The notes beneath the pieces were generated by a model. It had not been told where the DNA came from. It saw only the letters and a list, made by a program, of their open reading frames with translations, and did no database searches. Positions 6,594 through 16,968 of a stretch of 64,000 bases of DNA are shown here, in pieces. The position numbers were made by a program, and so were the translations under genes. The stretch spans positions 1-64,000 of the forward strand of contig NZ_JADNYM010000020.1 of assembly GCF_015708085.1 (NCBI RefSeq). Direction: 5' to 3'. Position 1 is the stretch's first letter, and every line of letters begins with the position of its first letter. Source of the stretch: Arthrobacter terrae (GTDB lineage: Bacteria > Actinomycetota > Actinomycetes > Actinomycetales > Micrococcaceae).

Positions 6594-8066
6594 TTAGTGG
6601 GTCGGCCAGGGACCGACTTTTTCCTTCGTGGATGTCCCGGACTGGGTGAAGTCGGCCAGGTCGCCGACCTTGTGGACCTTAAGGGTGTTCGTGGAACCGG
6701 CCTGTCCGGGAGGGGAACCTGCCGCAATGACCACTACGTCGTTTTCCTCGGCGAGCTTTTTCTCGAGCAGTATCTTGTCTACTTGTTCGATCATTTCGTC
6801 TGTGTGCCGCACCATCGGCACCAGCAGGGGCTGGATGCCCCAGGTCATGGAAAGCTGGTTCCAGACCTGCTCCACCGGGGTGAAGGCGAACACGGGCTTG
6901 ACCGGGCGCAGCCGGGAGAGCCGGCGGGCGGAATCCCCTGACTGGGTGAAGGTACAGATGTACTTGGCATCGAGCTGGTCAGCGATGGTGACGGCGGCGC
7001 GGGTGATGGCGCCGCCGCGGGTCCGCGGCTGGGTGCCGAGGGCGGGAACGCGTTCGAGTCCATGGACCTCGGTGGATTCGATGATCCGGGCCATCACCTT
7101 GACGGTTTCGATCGGGAATTTCCCGACGCTGGTTTCACCGGAGAGCATGACGGCGTCGGCACCGTCGAGGACGGCGTTGGCACAGTCGGAGGCCTCGGCG
7201 CGGGTGGGGCGCGGGCTTTCGATCATGGATTCGAGCACCTGGGTGGCGACGATCACGGGCTTGGCCCAGCGGCGTGCCAGTTCGATGGCGCGTTTCTGCA
7301 CGATCGGGACCTCTTCGAGCGGCAGTTCCACGCCGAGGTCTCCGCGGGCCACCATGATGGCGTCGAAGGCGTCGATGATGGCCGTCAGGTGCTCCACGGC
7401 CTGTGGCTTTTCGATCTTGGCGATCACCGGTACGCGGCGTCCTTCTTCGTCCATGATTTCGTGTACGCGGTCGATGTCGGAGGCGTCGCGGACAAAGGAG
7501 AGGGCAACGATGTCCACGCCGCGCGCCAGCGCCCAGCGCAGATCGTCCTCGTCCTTTTCGCTCAGGGCGGGGACATTAACGGCAACACCGGGCAGGTTGA
7601 TGCCCTTGTTATTGGAGACCATGCCGGGAACGGTGACCACGGTGGTGACCTTAACGTCGTCGACCGCGGTGGCCCGCAGCGAAACCTTGCCGTCGTCAAT
7701 GAGCAGGATGTCCCCGACTTTGACGTCTTCGGGCAGGCTTTTGAGCGTGGTGGAGCAAATATCCTTGGTGCCCGGGACATCCTCGGTGGTGATGGTGAAG
7801 ACATCGTCCACTGCCAGCGCATGGGGCCCGTCCACGAAGCGGCCCAGCCGGATTTTCGGGCCCTGCAGGTCCGCCATGATGCCCACCGGTTTGCCCAGGG
7901 AGGCCGCGGCCTTCCGGACGTTTTCGTAGGTGTTGTCGTGCACCGCGTAGTCGCCGTGGCTCATGTTCATGCGGGCAACATCCACCCCCGCTTCAAGCAC
8001 GGCCAACGTGTTCTCATAGCTGGCGATCGCCGGTCCGAATGTTGCAACAATTTTTGCGCGTCTCAT
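6594..8066 (-). CDS. pyk: Pyruvate kinase
   Basis: The enzyme transfers phosphate from phosphoenolpyruvate to ADP as the last step of glycolysis. The 490-residue product starts RRAKIVATFGPA and has the substrate and metal residues ARMNMSHGD, the signature VIAKIEKPQA and the active-site stretch MVARGDLGVELP. The C-terminal allosteric domain carries CTFTQSGDSARRLS. Length and motifs fit the family throughout. The ATG follows GGGTAGG. It converges with pdtaR and is separated from gltD by about 80 bp, so it probably has its own promoter. Confidence 0.95.
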   Translation of the reverse strand: MRRAKIVATFGPAIASYENTLAVLEAGVDVARMNMSHGDYAVHDNTYENVRKAAASLGKPVGIMADLQGPKIRLGRFVDGPHALAVDDVFTITTEDVPGTKDICSTTLKSLPEDVKVGDILLIDDGKVSLRATAVDDVKVTTVVTVPGMVSNNKGINLPGVAVNVPALSEKDEDDLRWALARGVDIVALSFVRDASDIDRVHEIMDEEGRRVPVIAKIEKPQAVEHLTAIIDAFDAIMVARGDLGVELPLEEVPIVQKRAIELARRWAKPVIVATQVLESMIESPRPTRAEASDCANAVLDGADAVMLSGETSVGKFPIETVKVMARIIESTEVHGLERVPALGTQPRTRGGAITRAAVTIADQLDAKYICTFTQSGDSARRLSRLRPVKPVFAFTPVEQVWNQLSMTWGIQPLLVPMVRHTDEMIEQVDKILLEKKLAEENDVVVIAAGSPPGQAGSTNTLKVHKVGDLADFTQSGTSTKEKVGPWPTH

Positions 8067-8145
8067 GTACCTACCCTAATGGAGTTCATCGGCTAACAAT
8101 CGTGGAAAGGTTGACAGTGGGTGAATGTGCCGGCCTGTTACAGCA

Positions 8146-9618
8146 CTACAGCACGTTGACGGCCACGTCGGTTGGCGCGACGGGCGCGGGCAGGAGCGTT
8201 TCTCCGCAGAGGAACTTGTCCACGGCTGCTGCGCAGGATCTGCCCTCGGCAATGGCCCAGACAATCAGTGACTGGCCGCGCCCGGCGTCGCCTGCAACAA
8301 AGACGCCCTCCGTGCTGGTCATGTAGTACCCGTCCCGGACAACGTTTCCGCGCCCGTCGAAGGGAGCCTGGATCTGTTCGGTGATCCCTGCCGGTTCGGG
8401 TCCGGTGAAGCCGAGGGCAAGGAAGACCAGATCCGCCGGGATCTCCCGTTCGGTGCCGGCTTTGGGGACCCGGCGGCCGTTGACGAACTCGGTCTCGGCA
8501 ACTTTGATGGCCGTCAGTACGCCATCCTGGCCAACAAATTCCACGGTTGAGGCCAGATAAGTCCGCTCGCCGCCTTCCTCATGCGCCGCTGCCACTTCGA
8601 ACAGCGTGGGGAACGTGGGCCACGGCTGGTGGGCGGCGCGCTCAGCCGGTGGCTGCAGGCCGATCGCGAGTGTGGTCACGGAGGCTGCCTGTTGGCGGTG
8701 CGCGGTGCCCAGGCAGTCCGCGCCGGTGTCGCCACCGCCCAGGATCACAACGTGCTTACCGCGCGCGTCGATCCGGCGCTGCCCGGCAGTGCTGGTGACC
8801 GGATCTCCGGCCACGGCCCGGTTCGCCTGCACCAGGTAGTCCATGGCGAAGTGCACGCCGGCCAGTTCCCTGCCGGGGATGTCCAGATCCCGCGGCACCG
8901 TGGCGCCGGTGGCGATTACGACGGCGTCATAGCGGCGCCGCAGCTGCTCCCAGGAAACGTCGGTGCCCACCTGCACGCCGGGACGGAACCGCGTTCCCTC
9001 CGCCGTCATTTGTTCCAGCCTGCGGTCAAGGTAGTGCTTTTCCATTTTGAAATCCGGGATGCCGTAGCGAAGCAGTCCGCCAATCCGGTCATCGCGCTCG
9101 TAGACGGCCACGGTGTGCCCGGCGCGGGTCAGCTGCTGGGCCACGGCCAGACCGGCGGGACCGGAACCGATCACGGCAACGGTCCGCCCGGTCAGGCGTG
9201 CAGGTGGGAGCGGTTTGACCCAGTCTTGGTCAAAGGCCTGTTCGATGATGGAGACTTCCACCTGTTTGATGGTCACTGCGGGCTGGTTGATGCCCAAAAC
9301 GCAGGAGGATTCACACGGCGCCGGGCAGAGACGTCCGGTGAATTCCGGGAAGTTGTTCGTCGCGTGCAGCCGCTCCACCGCTTCCTCACCCTTGTCCCGC
9401 CAGGTGAGGTCGTTCCATTCCGGAATCAGGTTGCCCAGCGGGCAGCCCTGGTGGCAGAACGGGACACCGCAGTCCATGCAGCGTCCGGCCTGGCTGCGCA
9501 GGACGCTTTTCTCCTGCGCCTCATAGACTTCCTTCCAGTCCATGATGCGCACGGGGACCGGCCTGCGCGGCTGGGTAACACGGTCACGTACCTTCAAAAA
9601 TCCCCGTGGATCAGCCAC
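8146..9618 (-). CDS. gltD: Glutamate synthase small subunit
   Basis: This is the NADPH-dependent beta subunit of glutamate synthase, which supplies electrons to GltB. The N-terminal half has the two cysteine clusters for 4Fe-4S centres ([16 protein letters not shown] and CPAPCESSC). Two Rossmann segments follow, [12 protein letters not shown] for FAD and [12 protein letters not shown] for NADPH. I chose the GTG at 9618, preceded by GGAGG, rather than a longer open frame; it overlaps the gltB stop by eight bases and yields 490 residues, normal for GltD. gltB and gltD are therefore translationally coupled. Confidence 0.94.
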   Translation of the reverse strand: MADPRGFLKVRDRVTQPRRPVPVRIMDWKEVYEAQEKSVLRSQAGRCMDCGVPFCHQGCPLGNLIPEWNDLTWRDKGEEAVERLHATNNFPEFTGRLCPAPCESSCVLGINQPAVTIKQVEVSIIEQAFDQDWVKPLPPARLTGRTVAVIGSGPAGLAVAQQLTRAGHTVAVYERDDRIGGLLRYGIPDFKMEKHYLDRRLEQMTAEGTRFRPGVQVGTDVSWEQLRRRYDAVVIATGATVPRDLDIPGRELAGVHFAMDYLVQANRAVAGDPVTSTAGQRRIDARGKHVVILGGGDTGADCLGTAHRQQAASVTTLAIGLQPPAERAAHQPWPTFPTLFEVAAAHEEGGERTYLASTVEFVGQDGVLTAIKVAETEFVNGRRVPKAGTEREIPADLVFLALGFTGPEPAGITEQIQAPFDGRGNVVRDGYYMTSTEGVFVAGDAGRGQSLIVWAIAEGRSCAAAVDKFLCGETLLPAPVAPTDVAVNVL

Positions 9619-12600
9619 CGGTAACCTCCAGAATCCTGTGCCAGACTTCGGCCCCGTCCGGGTCAAGACCGGAGTTGGCGGCGTCCAGGCGCGTTTGCAG
9701 TACAGCGGCGTAGTCCCGCGGCAAAACCTTGGTGATGTGCGCGGCGGTGGCATCGAAATCCGCCAGCAGCCGTGCGGCCAGGGCCGAATCCGTTTCTTCG
9801 TGATGCCGGATCAGCAGATCCCTGACCAGGCTGCGGTCCGCGGCGTCCAGGGGCAGCAGCTGCAGTTCCCCGGAATCCAGGCTCTGGATATTGACCTTGG
9901 CCGACTGCAGGTCCAGCACGTACGCCGTTCCACCGGACATTCCGGCGCCAAAGTTGCGCCCGGTCCGTCCCAGGATCAGGGCCTGTCCGCCGGTCATGTA
10001 TTCGCAGCCATGATCACCAATACCCTCGACGACGGCGACGGCACCTGAGTTACGCACCAGGAACCGCTCCCCCACCTGGCCGCGCAGGAACATTTCCCCG
10101 CTGGTGGCGCCGTAGCCGATTACATTGCCGGCAATGACATTGTCCTGCGCGGGGAAGACATTGGTGCGGTCCGGGCGGACGATGATCCGGCCACCGGAGA
10201 GCCCCTTGCCAACGTAGTCATTAGAATCGCCGAAGAGCCGCAGCGTGATGCCGGCCGGCAGGAACGCACCCAGAGATTGGCCCGCCTGGCCGGTCAGCGT
10301 GACGTCGATGGTGTCCGCGCCCAGCACATCGATGCCGAATTTCTTCGTCACCTCATGGCCGAGCATGGTGCCCACAGAACGGTCCGTGTTCACCACGCCG
10401 ACGGAAATCTTCACCGGAGCCCGGTCGCTGAGGGCCTCGGCGCTGAGGGTAATCAGCTGCTGGTCAAAGTGCTTGTCCAGCTCGTGGTTCTGCGGCACCA
10501 GGTTGCGAAGCGGGGCGTCGGAGTCGAAATCCATTCCCGCCAAAATCGGATCCAGATCCAGGCCCTCGGCCTTCCAATGGTTGATTGCTTCGCGGGCATC
10601 GAGGGTGTCGGCATGGCCAATGGCCTCCTCGAGGCTGCGGAAGCCAAGCTGCGCGAGGATTTCGCGGACCTCCTCAGCCAGGAATTCGAAGAAGTTGACC
10701 ACAAATTCCGGCTTGCCGGTGAAGCGCTGGCGCAGCTCGGGATTTTGCGTGGCCACGCCCACCGGACAGGTGTCCAGGTGGCAGACCCGCATCATCACGC
10801 AGCCGGAGACCACCAGCGGCGCAGTGGCGAACCCGTACTCCTCGGCGCCGAGCAGCGCGGCAATCACCACGTCGCGTCCGGTCTTGAGCTGGCCGTCCAC
10901 CTGCACCACCACACGGTCGCGCAGGCCGTTGAGCATCAGCGTCTGCTGCGTCTCGGCCAGGCCCAGTTCCCACGGGACGCCGGCGTGTTTGAGGGAGTTC
11001 AACGGGCTGGCGCCGGTGCCGCCGTCGTGCCCGGACACCAGGACGACGTCGGCCTTGGCCTTGGTCACGCCGGCCGCCACGGTGCCGATCCCCACTTCGG
11101 AGACTAACTTGACGTGCACCCGGGCCGAGGGATTGGCCCGCTTGCAGTCGTAGATCAGCTGGGCCAGGTCCTCGATCGAGTAGATATCGTGGTGCGGCGG
11201 CGGCGAAATCAGGCCCACGCCGGGCGTGGAGTGCCGCGTGCTGGCGATCCACGGGTACACCTTGCGTGCCATCAGCTGCCCGCCCTCACCGGGCTTGGCA
11301 CCTTGGGCCATTTTGATCTGGATGTCCGTGGCGTTGGTCAGGTACAGACTCGTGACGCCGAACCGCCCGGAGGCAACCTGTTTAACCGCCGAGCGGCGCC
11401 GGGGGTCCAGCAGCCGGTCCACGTCCTCGCCACCCTCACCGGTGTTGGATTTTGCCCCGAGCTGGTTCATCGCGATGGCCAGCGTCTCGTGCGCCTCCTG
11501 TGAAATGGAGCCGTAGCTCATCGCTCCGGTGGAGAAGCGCTTGACGATGCTGGCGACGGATTCCACCTCGTCGATGGGCACGGACGGGCGCACTCCATCC
11601 TTGAATTTCAGCAGACCACGCAGGGTCATCAGATTTTTGGACTGATCATCGATGCCGCTGGTGTACTGCTTGAAAATGTCGTAGCGGCGCTCCCGGGTGG
11701 CATGCTGCAGCCGGAAGACGGTGTCCGGGTTAAACAAGTGCGGTTCGCCCTCGCGGCGCCACTGGTATTCACCGCCATTGAGCAGCGGACGGTGCGGCTC
11801 CTGGACGCCGTCGGCCGGATACGCCACGGCATGCCGTGCGGCAACTTCCGCCGCGATCACTCCCAGACCGATCCCGCCGAGCTGGGAATTGGTACCGGAG
11901 AAAAACTCGTCCACCAGGTCCTGGGACAGGCCCAGGGCCTCGAACGTCTGTGCTCCGCAGTAGGAGGTGACCGTGGAAATCCCCATTTTGGACATGATCT
12001 TCAGCACGCCCTTGCCCAGGCCCTTGATCAGGTTGTAGACACCTTCCTGGGCGCTCACGCCGGTGATGTCCCCGGTGCGGATCAGTTCCTCCACACTTTC
12101 CATCGCCAGGTACGGGTTCACCGCGGCGGCGCCGTAGCCCACCAGTGCCGCGACGTGGTGCACCTCGCGGACATCCCCGGCCTCCACCACCAGTGCGGTC
12201 TTGGTCCGGGTGGCGCTGCGCAGCAGGTGATGGTGCACGGCACTAAGCAGCAGCAGGGACGGGATCGGCGCCCACTGTGCGCTGGAATCCCGGTCGGAGA
12301 GCACCACGTACTGCACGCCGCGGTTGATAGCTCCGGAAACCTGTTCACAGATTTCAGCGAGCCTGGCACGCAGGGCGCCCTCGCCGCCGTCGGGCTTGTA
12401 CAAACCGCGGACCTTGACGGCCACCCGATCGCCAGCGGCGTTTTCGATATTGGCGATTTTGGCCAGCTCGTCATTGTTGATCACCGGGAACGGCAGTGCC
12501 AGCTGCGGCTGGCGGACCTCCTTGAGCGAGAGCAGGTTGCCCTGCGGCCCGATGCTGGAGTTCAGCGAGGTGACCAGCTCCTCCCGGATGGCATCCAGCG

Positions 12601-14386
12601 GCGGATTGGTGACCTGGGCGAAGGACTGGACAAAGTAATCAAAGAGCAGCCGGGGACGCTGGGACAGTACGGCAATCGGGGTGTCCGATCCCATCGCGCC
12701 CAGTGGTTCGGCGCCGGTGCGGGCCATAGGTCCGATCAGGATCCGCAGTTCCTCCTGCGTGTACCCGAAGGTGCGCTGCCGATGGTTGACCGAAGCCCGG
12801 GTGTGGACTACATGCTCGCGTTCGGGCAGGTCAGCGAGTTTAATAACGTTACCGCGCACCCATTCGCCCCATGGATTGGCACCGGCCAGCTCGGTCTTAA
12901 TCTCCGAGTCGGAGATGACCCGACCCGCGTCCGTGTCCACCAGGAACATCTTGCCCGGGGACACGCGGCCCTTCTTGACCACCTTGGCGGGCTCGATGTC
13001 CAGCACGCCCACCTCGGAGGCAAAAATGACCAGCCCGTCCTCGGTAATCCAATACCGTCCCGGGCGCAGGCCATTGCGGTCCAAGGTGGCGCCCACCACC
13101 GTGCCATCGGTGAAAGAGACCGCGGCGGGGCCATCCCACGGTTCCATCAGCATCGAGTGGTATTCATAAAAGGCCCGGCGTGCCGGATCCATGGTGGCGT
13201 GGTTTTCCCAGGCCTCCGGGAGCATCATCATGATGGCGTGCGTGATGGGACGCCCGGCCAGCCAGAGCAGTTCAGCGACTTCGTCAAAGGACGCGGAATC
13301 GGATGCACCCGGTGTGCAGATCGGAAACAGATCCTCCGGGGTATCCCCGAGCAGCGGGGCGCTCAGCGTGGACTGGCGGGCACGCATCCAGTTCCGGTTG
13401 CCCTTGACGGTATTGATTTCGCCGTTGTGCGCGATGGTGCGGAACGGCTGCGCCAGCGGCCAGGACGGGAAGGTGTTGGTGGAAAAGCGCGAGTGCACAA
13501 TCCCCAGCTTCGTCTTGAACCGGCTGTCCGAAAGGTCCGGGTAGAACGGCTCCAGCTGGGCGGTGGTGAGCATGCCCTTGTACACGATGGTGCGCGAGGA
13601 CAGCGATGGGAAGTAGACGCCGAACTTGTTCTGTGCGCGCTTGCGGAGCCGGAAGGCCTTCGCGTCCAGGACCCGGTCGTCCGGGTTCCGGCTTTCGTTC
13701 CGGCTTTCCGGGCGCCTGGTTTCCGGACGACCGGTGGCCGAATGTACAGCCGCGTCGGCACCAGCCTGCGGCAGGCCCACGAAGAGCTGGACAAAGTGCG
13801 GCATACAGGCCCTTGCCATCGCGCCGACCAGCCCGTCAACGATGGGGACCTCGCGCCAACCGAGGACAGTGAGACCCTCGTCCCCGGCCAGGGCTTCCAG
13901 CCCGGCCCGGGCCAGGGCAGCCTCGGCAGCCTCCGGGGGCAAAAACGCGGTGCCCACGGCGTACTGACCCGCGGCGGGGAGCGCGAAGGTCGTGACGGCG
14001 CGGAAGAATTCGTCCGGGATCTGGGTGAGCAGGCCGGCGCCGTCACCGGTACCTTCGTCCGCCCCGACGGCTCCGCGGTGTTCCAGATTGCGCAGCGCGG
14101 TGAGCGCGGCGTCTACGATGTCATGCCCCGGTTCGCCGCGCAGCGTAGCCACTATGGCGAGACCGCAGGCATCTTTTTCGGTATCCGGCCGGTAGAGACC
14201 CTGCGCTGCGGGCAATAGCGCATAGCGGCGGAACGGGGACTCGGGCAACGCGGCTTCGGGCAGCGGGGCCGGCGGTGCAACCTGCGCAGAGTTGGGTTCC
14301 GTCGGTGCGCTGGGGTGAACCTGCGCAGGGTTGGCCTCTGGCAGTGCGCAGCTGTGAACCTGCGCGCCGGATGGGATATGAATCAT
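9611..14386 (-). CDS. gltB: Glutamate synthase large subunit
   Basis: The enzyme makes two glutamates from glutamine and 2-oxoglutarate. At 1591 residues it contains the glutaminase domain, the central domain, the FMN-binding synthase domain ([12 protein letters not shown]) with the 3Fe-4S cysteines [13 protein letters not shown], and the C-terminal GXGXG beta-helix. The catalytic Cys74 lies in [10 protein letters not shown], so the predicted propeptide is 73 residues, longer than usual and rich in Ala, Pro and Gln with imperfect repeats. A charged insertion ([14 protein letters not shown]) sits in the glutaminase domain. The ATG at 14386 has GGAAGGA upstream; a longer frame starting at 14440 lacks support. 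Confidence 0.95.
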   Translation of the reverse strand: MIHIPSGAQVHSCALPEANPAQVHPSAPTEPNSAQVAPPAPLPEAALPESPFRRYALLPAAQGLYRPDTEKDACGLAIVATLRGEPGHDIVDAALTALRNLEHRGAVGADEGTGDGAGLLTQIPDEFFRAVTTFALPAAGQYAVGTAFLPPEAAEAALARAGLEALAGDEGLTVLGWREVPIVDGLVGAMARACMPHFVQLFVGLPQAGADAAVHSATGRPETRRPESRNESRNPDDRVLDAKAFRLRKRAQNKFGVYFPSLSSRTIVYKGMLTTAQLEPFYPDLSDSRFKTKLGIVHSRFSTNTFPSWPLAQPFRTIAHNGEINTVKGNRNWMRARQSTLSAPLLGDTPEDLFPICTPGASDSASFDEVAELLWLAGRPITHAIMMMLPEAWENHATMDPARRAFYEYHSMLMEPWDGPAAVSFTDGTVVGATLDRNGLRPGRYWITEDGLVIFASEVGVLDIEPAKVVKKGRVSPGKMFLVDTDAGRVISDSEIKTELAGANPWGEWVRGNVIKLADLPEREHVVHTRASVNHRQRTFGYTQEELRILIGPMARTGAEPLGAMGSDTPIAVLSQRPRLLFDYFVQSFAQVTNPPLDAIREELVTSLNSSIGPQGNLLSLKEVRQPQLALPFPVINNDELAKIANIENAAGDRVAVKVRGLYKPDGGEGALRARLAEICEQVSGAINRGVQYVVLSDRDSSAQWAPIPSLLLLSAVHHHLLRSATRTKTALVVEAGDVREVHHVAALVGYGAAAVNPYLAMESVEELIRTGDITGVSAQEGVYNLIKGLGKGVLKIMSKMGISTVTSYCGAQTFEALGLSQDLVDEFFSGTNSQLGGIGLGVIAAEVAARHAVAYPADGVQEPHRPLLNGGEYQWRREGEPHLFNPDTVFRLQHATRERRYDIFKQYTSGIDDQSKNLMTLRGLLKFKDGVRPSVPIDEVESVASIVKRFSTGAMSYGSISQEAHETLAIAMNQLGAKSNTGEGGEDVDRLLDPRRRSAVKQVASGRFGVTSLYLTNATDIQIKMAQGAKPGEGGQLMARKVYPWIASTRHSTPGVGLISPPPHHDIYSIEDLAQLIYDCKRANPSARVHVKLVSEVGIGTVAAGVTKAKADVVLVSGHDGGTGASPLNSLKHAGVPWELGLAETQQTLMLNGLRDRVVVQVDGQLKTGRDVVIAALLGAEEYGFATAPLVVSGCVMMRVCHLDTCPVGVATQNPELRQRFTGKPEFVVNFFEFLAEEVREILAQLGFRSLEEAIGHADTLDAREAINHWKAEGLDLDPILAGMDFDSDAPLRNLVPQNHELDKHFDQQLITLSAEALSDRAPVKISVGVVNTDRSVGTMLGHEVTKKFGIDVLGADTIDVTLTGQAGQSLGAFLPAGITLRLFGDSNDYVGKGLSGGRIIVRPDRTNVFPAQDNVIAGNVIGYGATSGEMFLRGQVGERFLVRNSGAVAVVEGIGDHGCEYMTGGQALILGRTGRNFGAGMSGGTAYVLDLQSAKVNIQSLDSGELQLLPLDAADRSLVRDLLIRHHEETDSALAARLLADFDATAAHITKVLPRDYAAVLQTRLDAANSGLDPDGAEVWHRILEVTGG

Positions 14387-14445
14387 GGTGTTAAGTCCTT
14401 CCCCCTGATGGAGCGTACGGAGGGGACAACGTTGGCCCACGGCGA

Positions 14446-14466
14446 CGGTCGGTACATAACCGACCG
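14446..14466 (-). promoter_or_regulatory. Leader hairpin of gltB
   Basis: CGGTCGGT (14446-14453) pairs perfectly with ACCGACCG (14459-14466) around a 5-nt loop. It lies in the predicted 5' untranslated leader of gltB, about 60 nt before the start codon. It may affect stability or initiation; no antiterminator partner is evident. Confidence 0.4.
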
Positions 14467-14485
14467 CGCTATTTTTCTAGTGCAA

Positions 14486-14503
14486 ATTATATGACAGTGG
14501 TCA
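14486..14503 (-). promoter_or_regulatory. Probable gltB promoter -10 with overlapping short palindrome
   Basis: Read leftward, a perfect TATAAT (14491-14486) lies about 100 bp before the gltB start. Directly upstream is TGAC-CACT-GTCA (14503-14492), a perfect inverted repeat at regulator distance. No good -35 box is found at 16-18 bp, which is consistent with an activated promoter. Nitrogen control would make sense for gltBD, but the site does not match the GlnR pattern as I know it, so the regulator is unknown. Confidence 0.45.
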
Positions 14504-14669
14504 CACCCGTTCCAGCGTGCGACGCTGCCAATGCCTCCAGAATGCCAGTGACTGCAGGTGGGTCCACTGTCCGGCCGGTTTCCGGGCCGCATCCAGGGTT
14601 ATGGACTTTCGGGGGATAACCCGAAGCGGTCCGTCCCTGGCTCCGGCACGGCCGCGGAAATCCGCAGTG

Positions 14670-16052
14670 TTATGGAGCCTTGGTACCGAAGATATCTCCA
14701 TCCCCGGTATCGGCGAGATTATCACGCGCTGCAGGCTTTTCCCGAGTGTTGGACAAAGCGTCCACATTCTGGACATCCGTCTCTTGGATACCCGACTTCT
14801 GCACATCCGCCTTCCGAACATCGGGATGCCCGACGGCGGCGGGACCGGAAGGTTCGACGTCGTCGGTTTCGGGACGGTCAACGACCCCGACCGAGTGCGT
14901 TGCGCCGGCGGGGCCGCCCGCCACGCCTTCGGCCGCCGCAGCCCTGCCCGACTCGGAGGCCACGCTACCCCGACCGCCGGTTCCATCGGTTCCATCGCCG
15001 GGCCCCCGACCGGACCCGGTGTCGGAACCGACCTCCGGACCCCCGTCAGCGCCGACCTCGGGACCCCCGTTGGCGCCAATCGCGGACGCGCCGCCGGAAC
15101 CCACATGGGACCCGCCCTCGGAATCGCCGTTGTGCACGGCCACAGGTTCCCTGCCTGCCAGCAGCACGGTGTCGTTATTACCCTTGCCCTTGTAAAAGGT
15201 CAGGACCAGGAAGATGACTGCAGAGACCACAAAGACCAGGATGCTGGTCCAGACATTGAGCCGCGTGGTAATTCCGAAGAACGTAATCTGCTCCGCGTCG
15301 TCGATGCGCAACAGCTCAATCCACACACGGCCCAGTGTGTAGTACATCGCGTAGAGCCAGAACAGGCGGCCGCGGCGGAAGTGGAACCTGCGGTCCAGCA
15401 GCAACAGCAGTGCAACGCCGGCCAAATCCCACAACGACTCATAGAGGAACGTGGGGTGGAAAAGCGTGTCCGCCGCGTAGCCGACGGGGAAGTTCACGTT
15501 CGAGGGATCGACCTGCAGCCCCCACGGCAGCGTGGTGGGCCCGCCGAAGAGTTCCTGATTGAAGTAATTCCCCCAGCGGCCCAGCCCCTGCGCCAGCAGC
15601 AGGCCCGGGGCCGCGGCGTCGATAAAGGCCGGCAGTTTGACGCCCGCGCGCCGGCAGCCAATCCAGGCGCCGACAACGCCGAGCACCACTGCGCCCCAGA
15701 TTCCGAGGCCGCCGCGCCAGATCTGCGGGATCAGCCACAGGTCTCCCCCTCCGCGGTAGCCGGGACCGAAGTAGGCGTCCGGAGAGGAGAAGACATGGTA
15801 CAGGCGACCGCCGATAATGCCCATCGGGATGGCCCAGATGGCGATGTCCCAGATGGACCCTTCCGGTGCCCTCCGCTTGGTCCAGCGAATGTACGTCACG
15901 GCGGTTGCGGCGATGATCCCCGCCAGAATGCACAGCGCGTAGGCGTGGATCCGCAGGGTCCCGGTGGGGAGCGGAATATCAAAGCCGGACCAGACCGGAG
16001 CGGGAATGCTGGCGGGCAGCGCTGTCAGCGCGGATTCAAACACGGTTCTCAT
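14670..16052 (-). CDS. lgt: Prolipoprotein diacylglyceryl transferase with long low-complexity tail
   Basis: Lgt attaches diacylglycerol to the lipobox cysteine of prelipoproteins in the membrane. The first 300 residues contain seven predicted spans, the GGRLYHVF motif and the family signature GRWGNYFNQELFGGPT. The remaining 160 residues form a Gly/Asp/Glu-rich, hydrophilic tail with short internal repeats (GGPEVGADGGPEVGSD; DVQKSGIQETDVQN). Such tails occur in actinobacterial Lgt but this one is long. It starts five bp after the trpA stop and is probably cotranscribed with the trp genes. Confidence 0.94.
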   Translation of the reverse strand: MRTVFESALTALPASIPAPVWSGFDIPLPTGTLRIHAYALCILAGIIAATAVTYIRWTKRRAPEGSIWDIAIWAIPMGIIGGRLYHVFSSPDAYFGPGYRGGGDLWLIPQIWRGGLGIWGAVVLGVVGAWIGCRRAGVKLPAFIDAAAPGLLLAQGLGRWGNYFNQELFGGPTTLPWGLQVDPSNVNFPVGYAADTLFHPTFLYESLWDLAGVALLLLLDRRFHFRRGRLFWLYAMYYTLGRVWIELLRIDDAEQITFFGITTRLNVWTSILVFVVSAVIFLVLTFYKGKGNNDTVLLAGREPVAVHNGDSEGGSHVGSGGASAIGANGGPEVGADGGPEVGSDTGSGRGPGDGTDGTGGRGSVASESGRAAAAEGVAGGPAGATHSVGVVDRPETDDVEPSGPAAVGHPDVRKADVQKSGIQETDVQNVDALSNTREKPAARDNLADTGDGDIFGTKAP

Positions 16053-16056
16053 CGGG

Positions 16057-16968
16057 TCAGTGCGCTTCCGTGCCGGCGGGCCGGAGCCCGGAACTGAGAT
16101 CTGTGGTCAGTTCGGCCAGTGCCGGCACGCCACCGTCGCGCAGGGCTGCCACGAGGGCGGTCCCGACGATGACGCCGTCGGCATAGCCGGCGATTTCGCG
16201 GACCTGCTCGGCGTTGCTCACGCCCAGGCCAACGCAGACCCGCGCGGCCCCCGCCGCACGCGTGTTGACAACGAGGCTCTCCGCGGTACTGCTCACTGCC
16301 GTCCGCGTGCCGGTAACACCCATGATGGACACCGCGTAGACAAAGCCGCGGCTGGCCTCAACGGTCCGCGCCAGCCGCTCCGGGGTGGACGACGGCGCCA
16401 CCAGGAAAACCCGGTCCAGACCGTACTTCTGCGAGGCTTCCAGCCATTGCGAGGCCTCCTCGGGAATCAGGTCCGGTGTAATGAGTCCCGCGCCGCCGGC
16501 TGCGGCCAAGCGGCGGGAAAACTCATCCACGCCCAGGCGCAGAACGGGGTTCCAATACGTCATCACCAGCACCGCCGCGTCGGTCGCGGCCGTGATGCCG
16601 GCGACGATGTCGAAGATGCTCGAGACCCGGAAACCATTAGCGATGGCCTCGGTGGTCGCGGCCTGAATCACCGCGCCGTCCATCACCGGGTCAGAGTACG
16701 GAATACCAATCTCGATCAGGTCAGCACCGTTGCGGGCCAATGCGATGCCGGCATCGATGGTGGTCTGAACATCCGGGTATCCGGCCGGGATGTAACAGAT
16801 CAGGGCCGCGCGGCCCTGCGCCTTGGCGCGGTCGATGGCTGCGGCACTCTTGCTTGCTGTGCCCGAACCTTCCGTGCCCGAACCTTCCGTGCTCAAACCA
16901 TTCGTGCTCGAACCATTCGTGCTCGAACCATTCGTGCTCGAACCATTCAAGGTGGGATCCACGCTCAT
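16057..16968 (-). CDS. trpA: Tryptophan synthase alpha chain
   Basis: TrpA cleaves indole-3-glycerol phosphate to indole, which is channelled to TrpB. The catalytic Glu lies in [16 protein letters not shown] and the Asp in the following segment; the phosphate-binding loops SIMGVTGTR and VGLGVSN are present. The ATG at 16968 overlaps the trpB stop as ATGA, the usual coupling. The first 37 residues are an Asn-Gly-Ser-Ser-Thr repeat encoded by six 15-bp units (16859-16948), a feature not needed for the TIM barrel, which begins at about [12 protein letters not shown]. Confidence 0.95.
   Translation of the reverse strand: MSVDPTLNGSSTNGSSTNGSSTNGLSTEGSGTEGSGTASKSAAAIDRAKAQGRAALICYIPAGYPDVQTTIDAGIALARNGADLIEIGIPYSDPVMDGAVIQAATTEAIANGFRVSSIFDIVAGITAATDAAVLVMTYWNPVLRLGVDEFSRRLAAAGGAGLITPDLIPEEASQWLEASQKYGLDRVFLVAPSSTPERLARTVEASRGFVYAVSIMGVTGTRTAVSSTAESLVVNTRAAGAARVCVGLGVSNAEQVREIAGYADGVIVGTALVAALRDGGVPALAELTTDLSSGLRPAGTEAH
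16859..16948. repeat. Six 15-bp tandem units in the trpA 5' coding region
   Basis: The unit on the plus strand is GTGCTCGAACCATTC, with the first two copies diverged. Six units run without interruption. Because the unit is a multiple of three, gain or loss by slippage changes only the length of the TrpA N-terminal linker. Confidence 0.9.

Noticed and set aside
6594-8096. Long antisense frames opposite pyk, gltB, acs and other high-GC genes
   Set aside because: These are codon-bias shadows of genuine genes, lacking starts with ribosome binding sites or recognisable motifs.
9619-9753. Longer start for gltD
   Set aside because: It lies inside the gltB coding end; the GTG at 9618 has GGAGG and matches the family length.
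16859-16948. CRISPR-like array in trpA
   Set aside because: The units are 15 bp, contiguous and in frame, without spacers. No CRISPR array was seen anywhere in the window.
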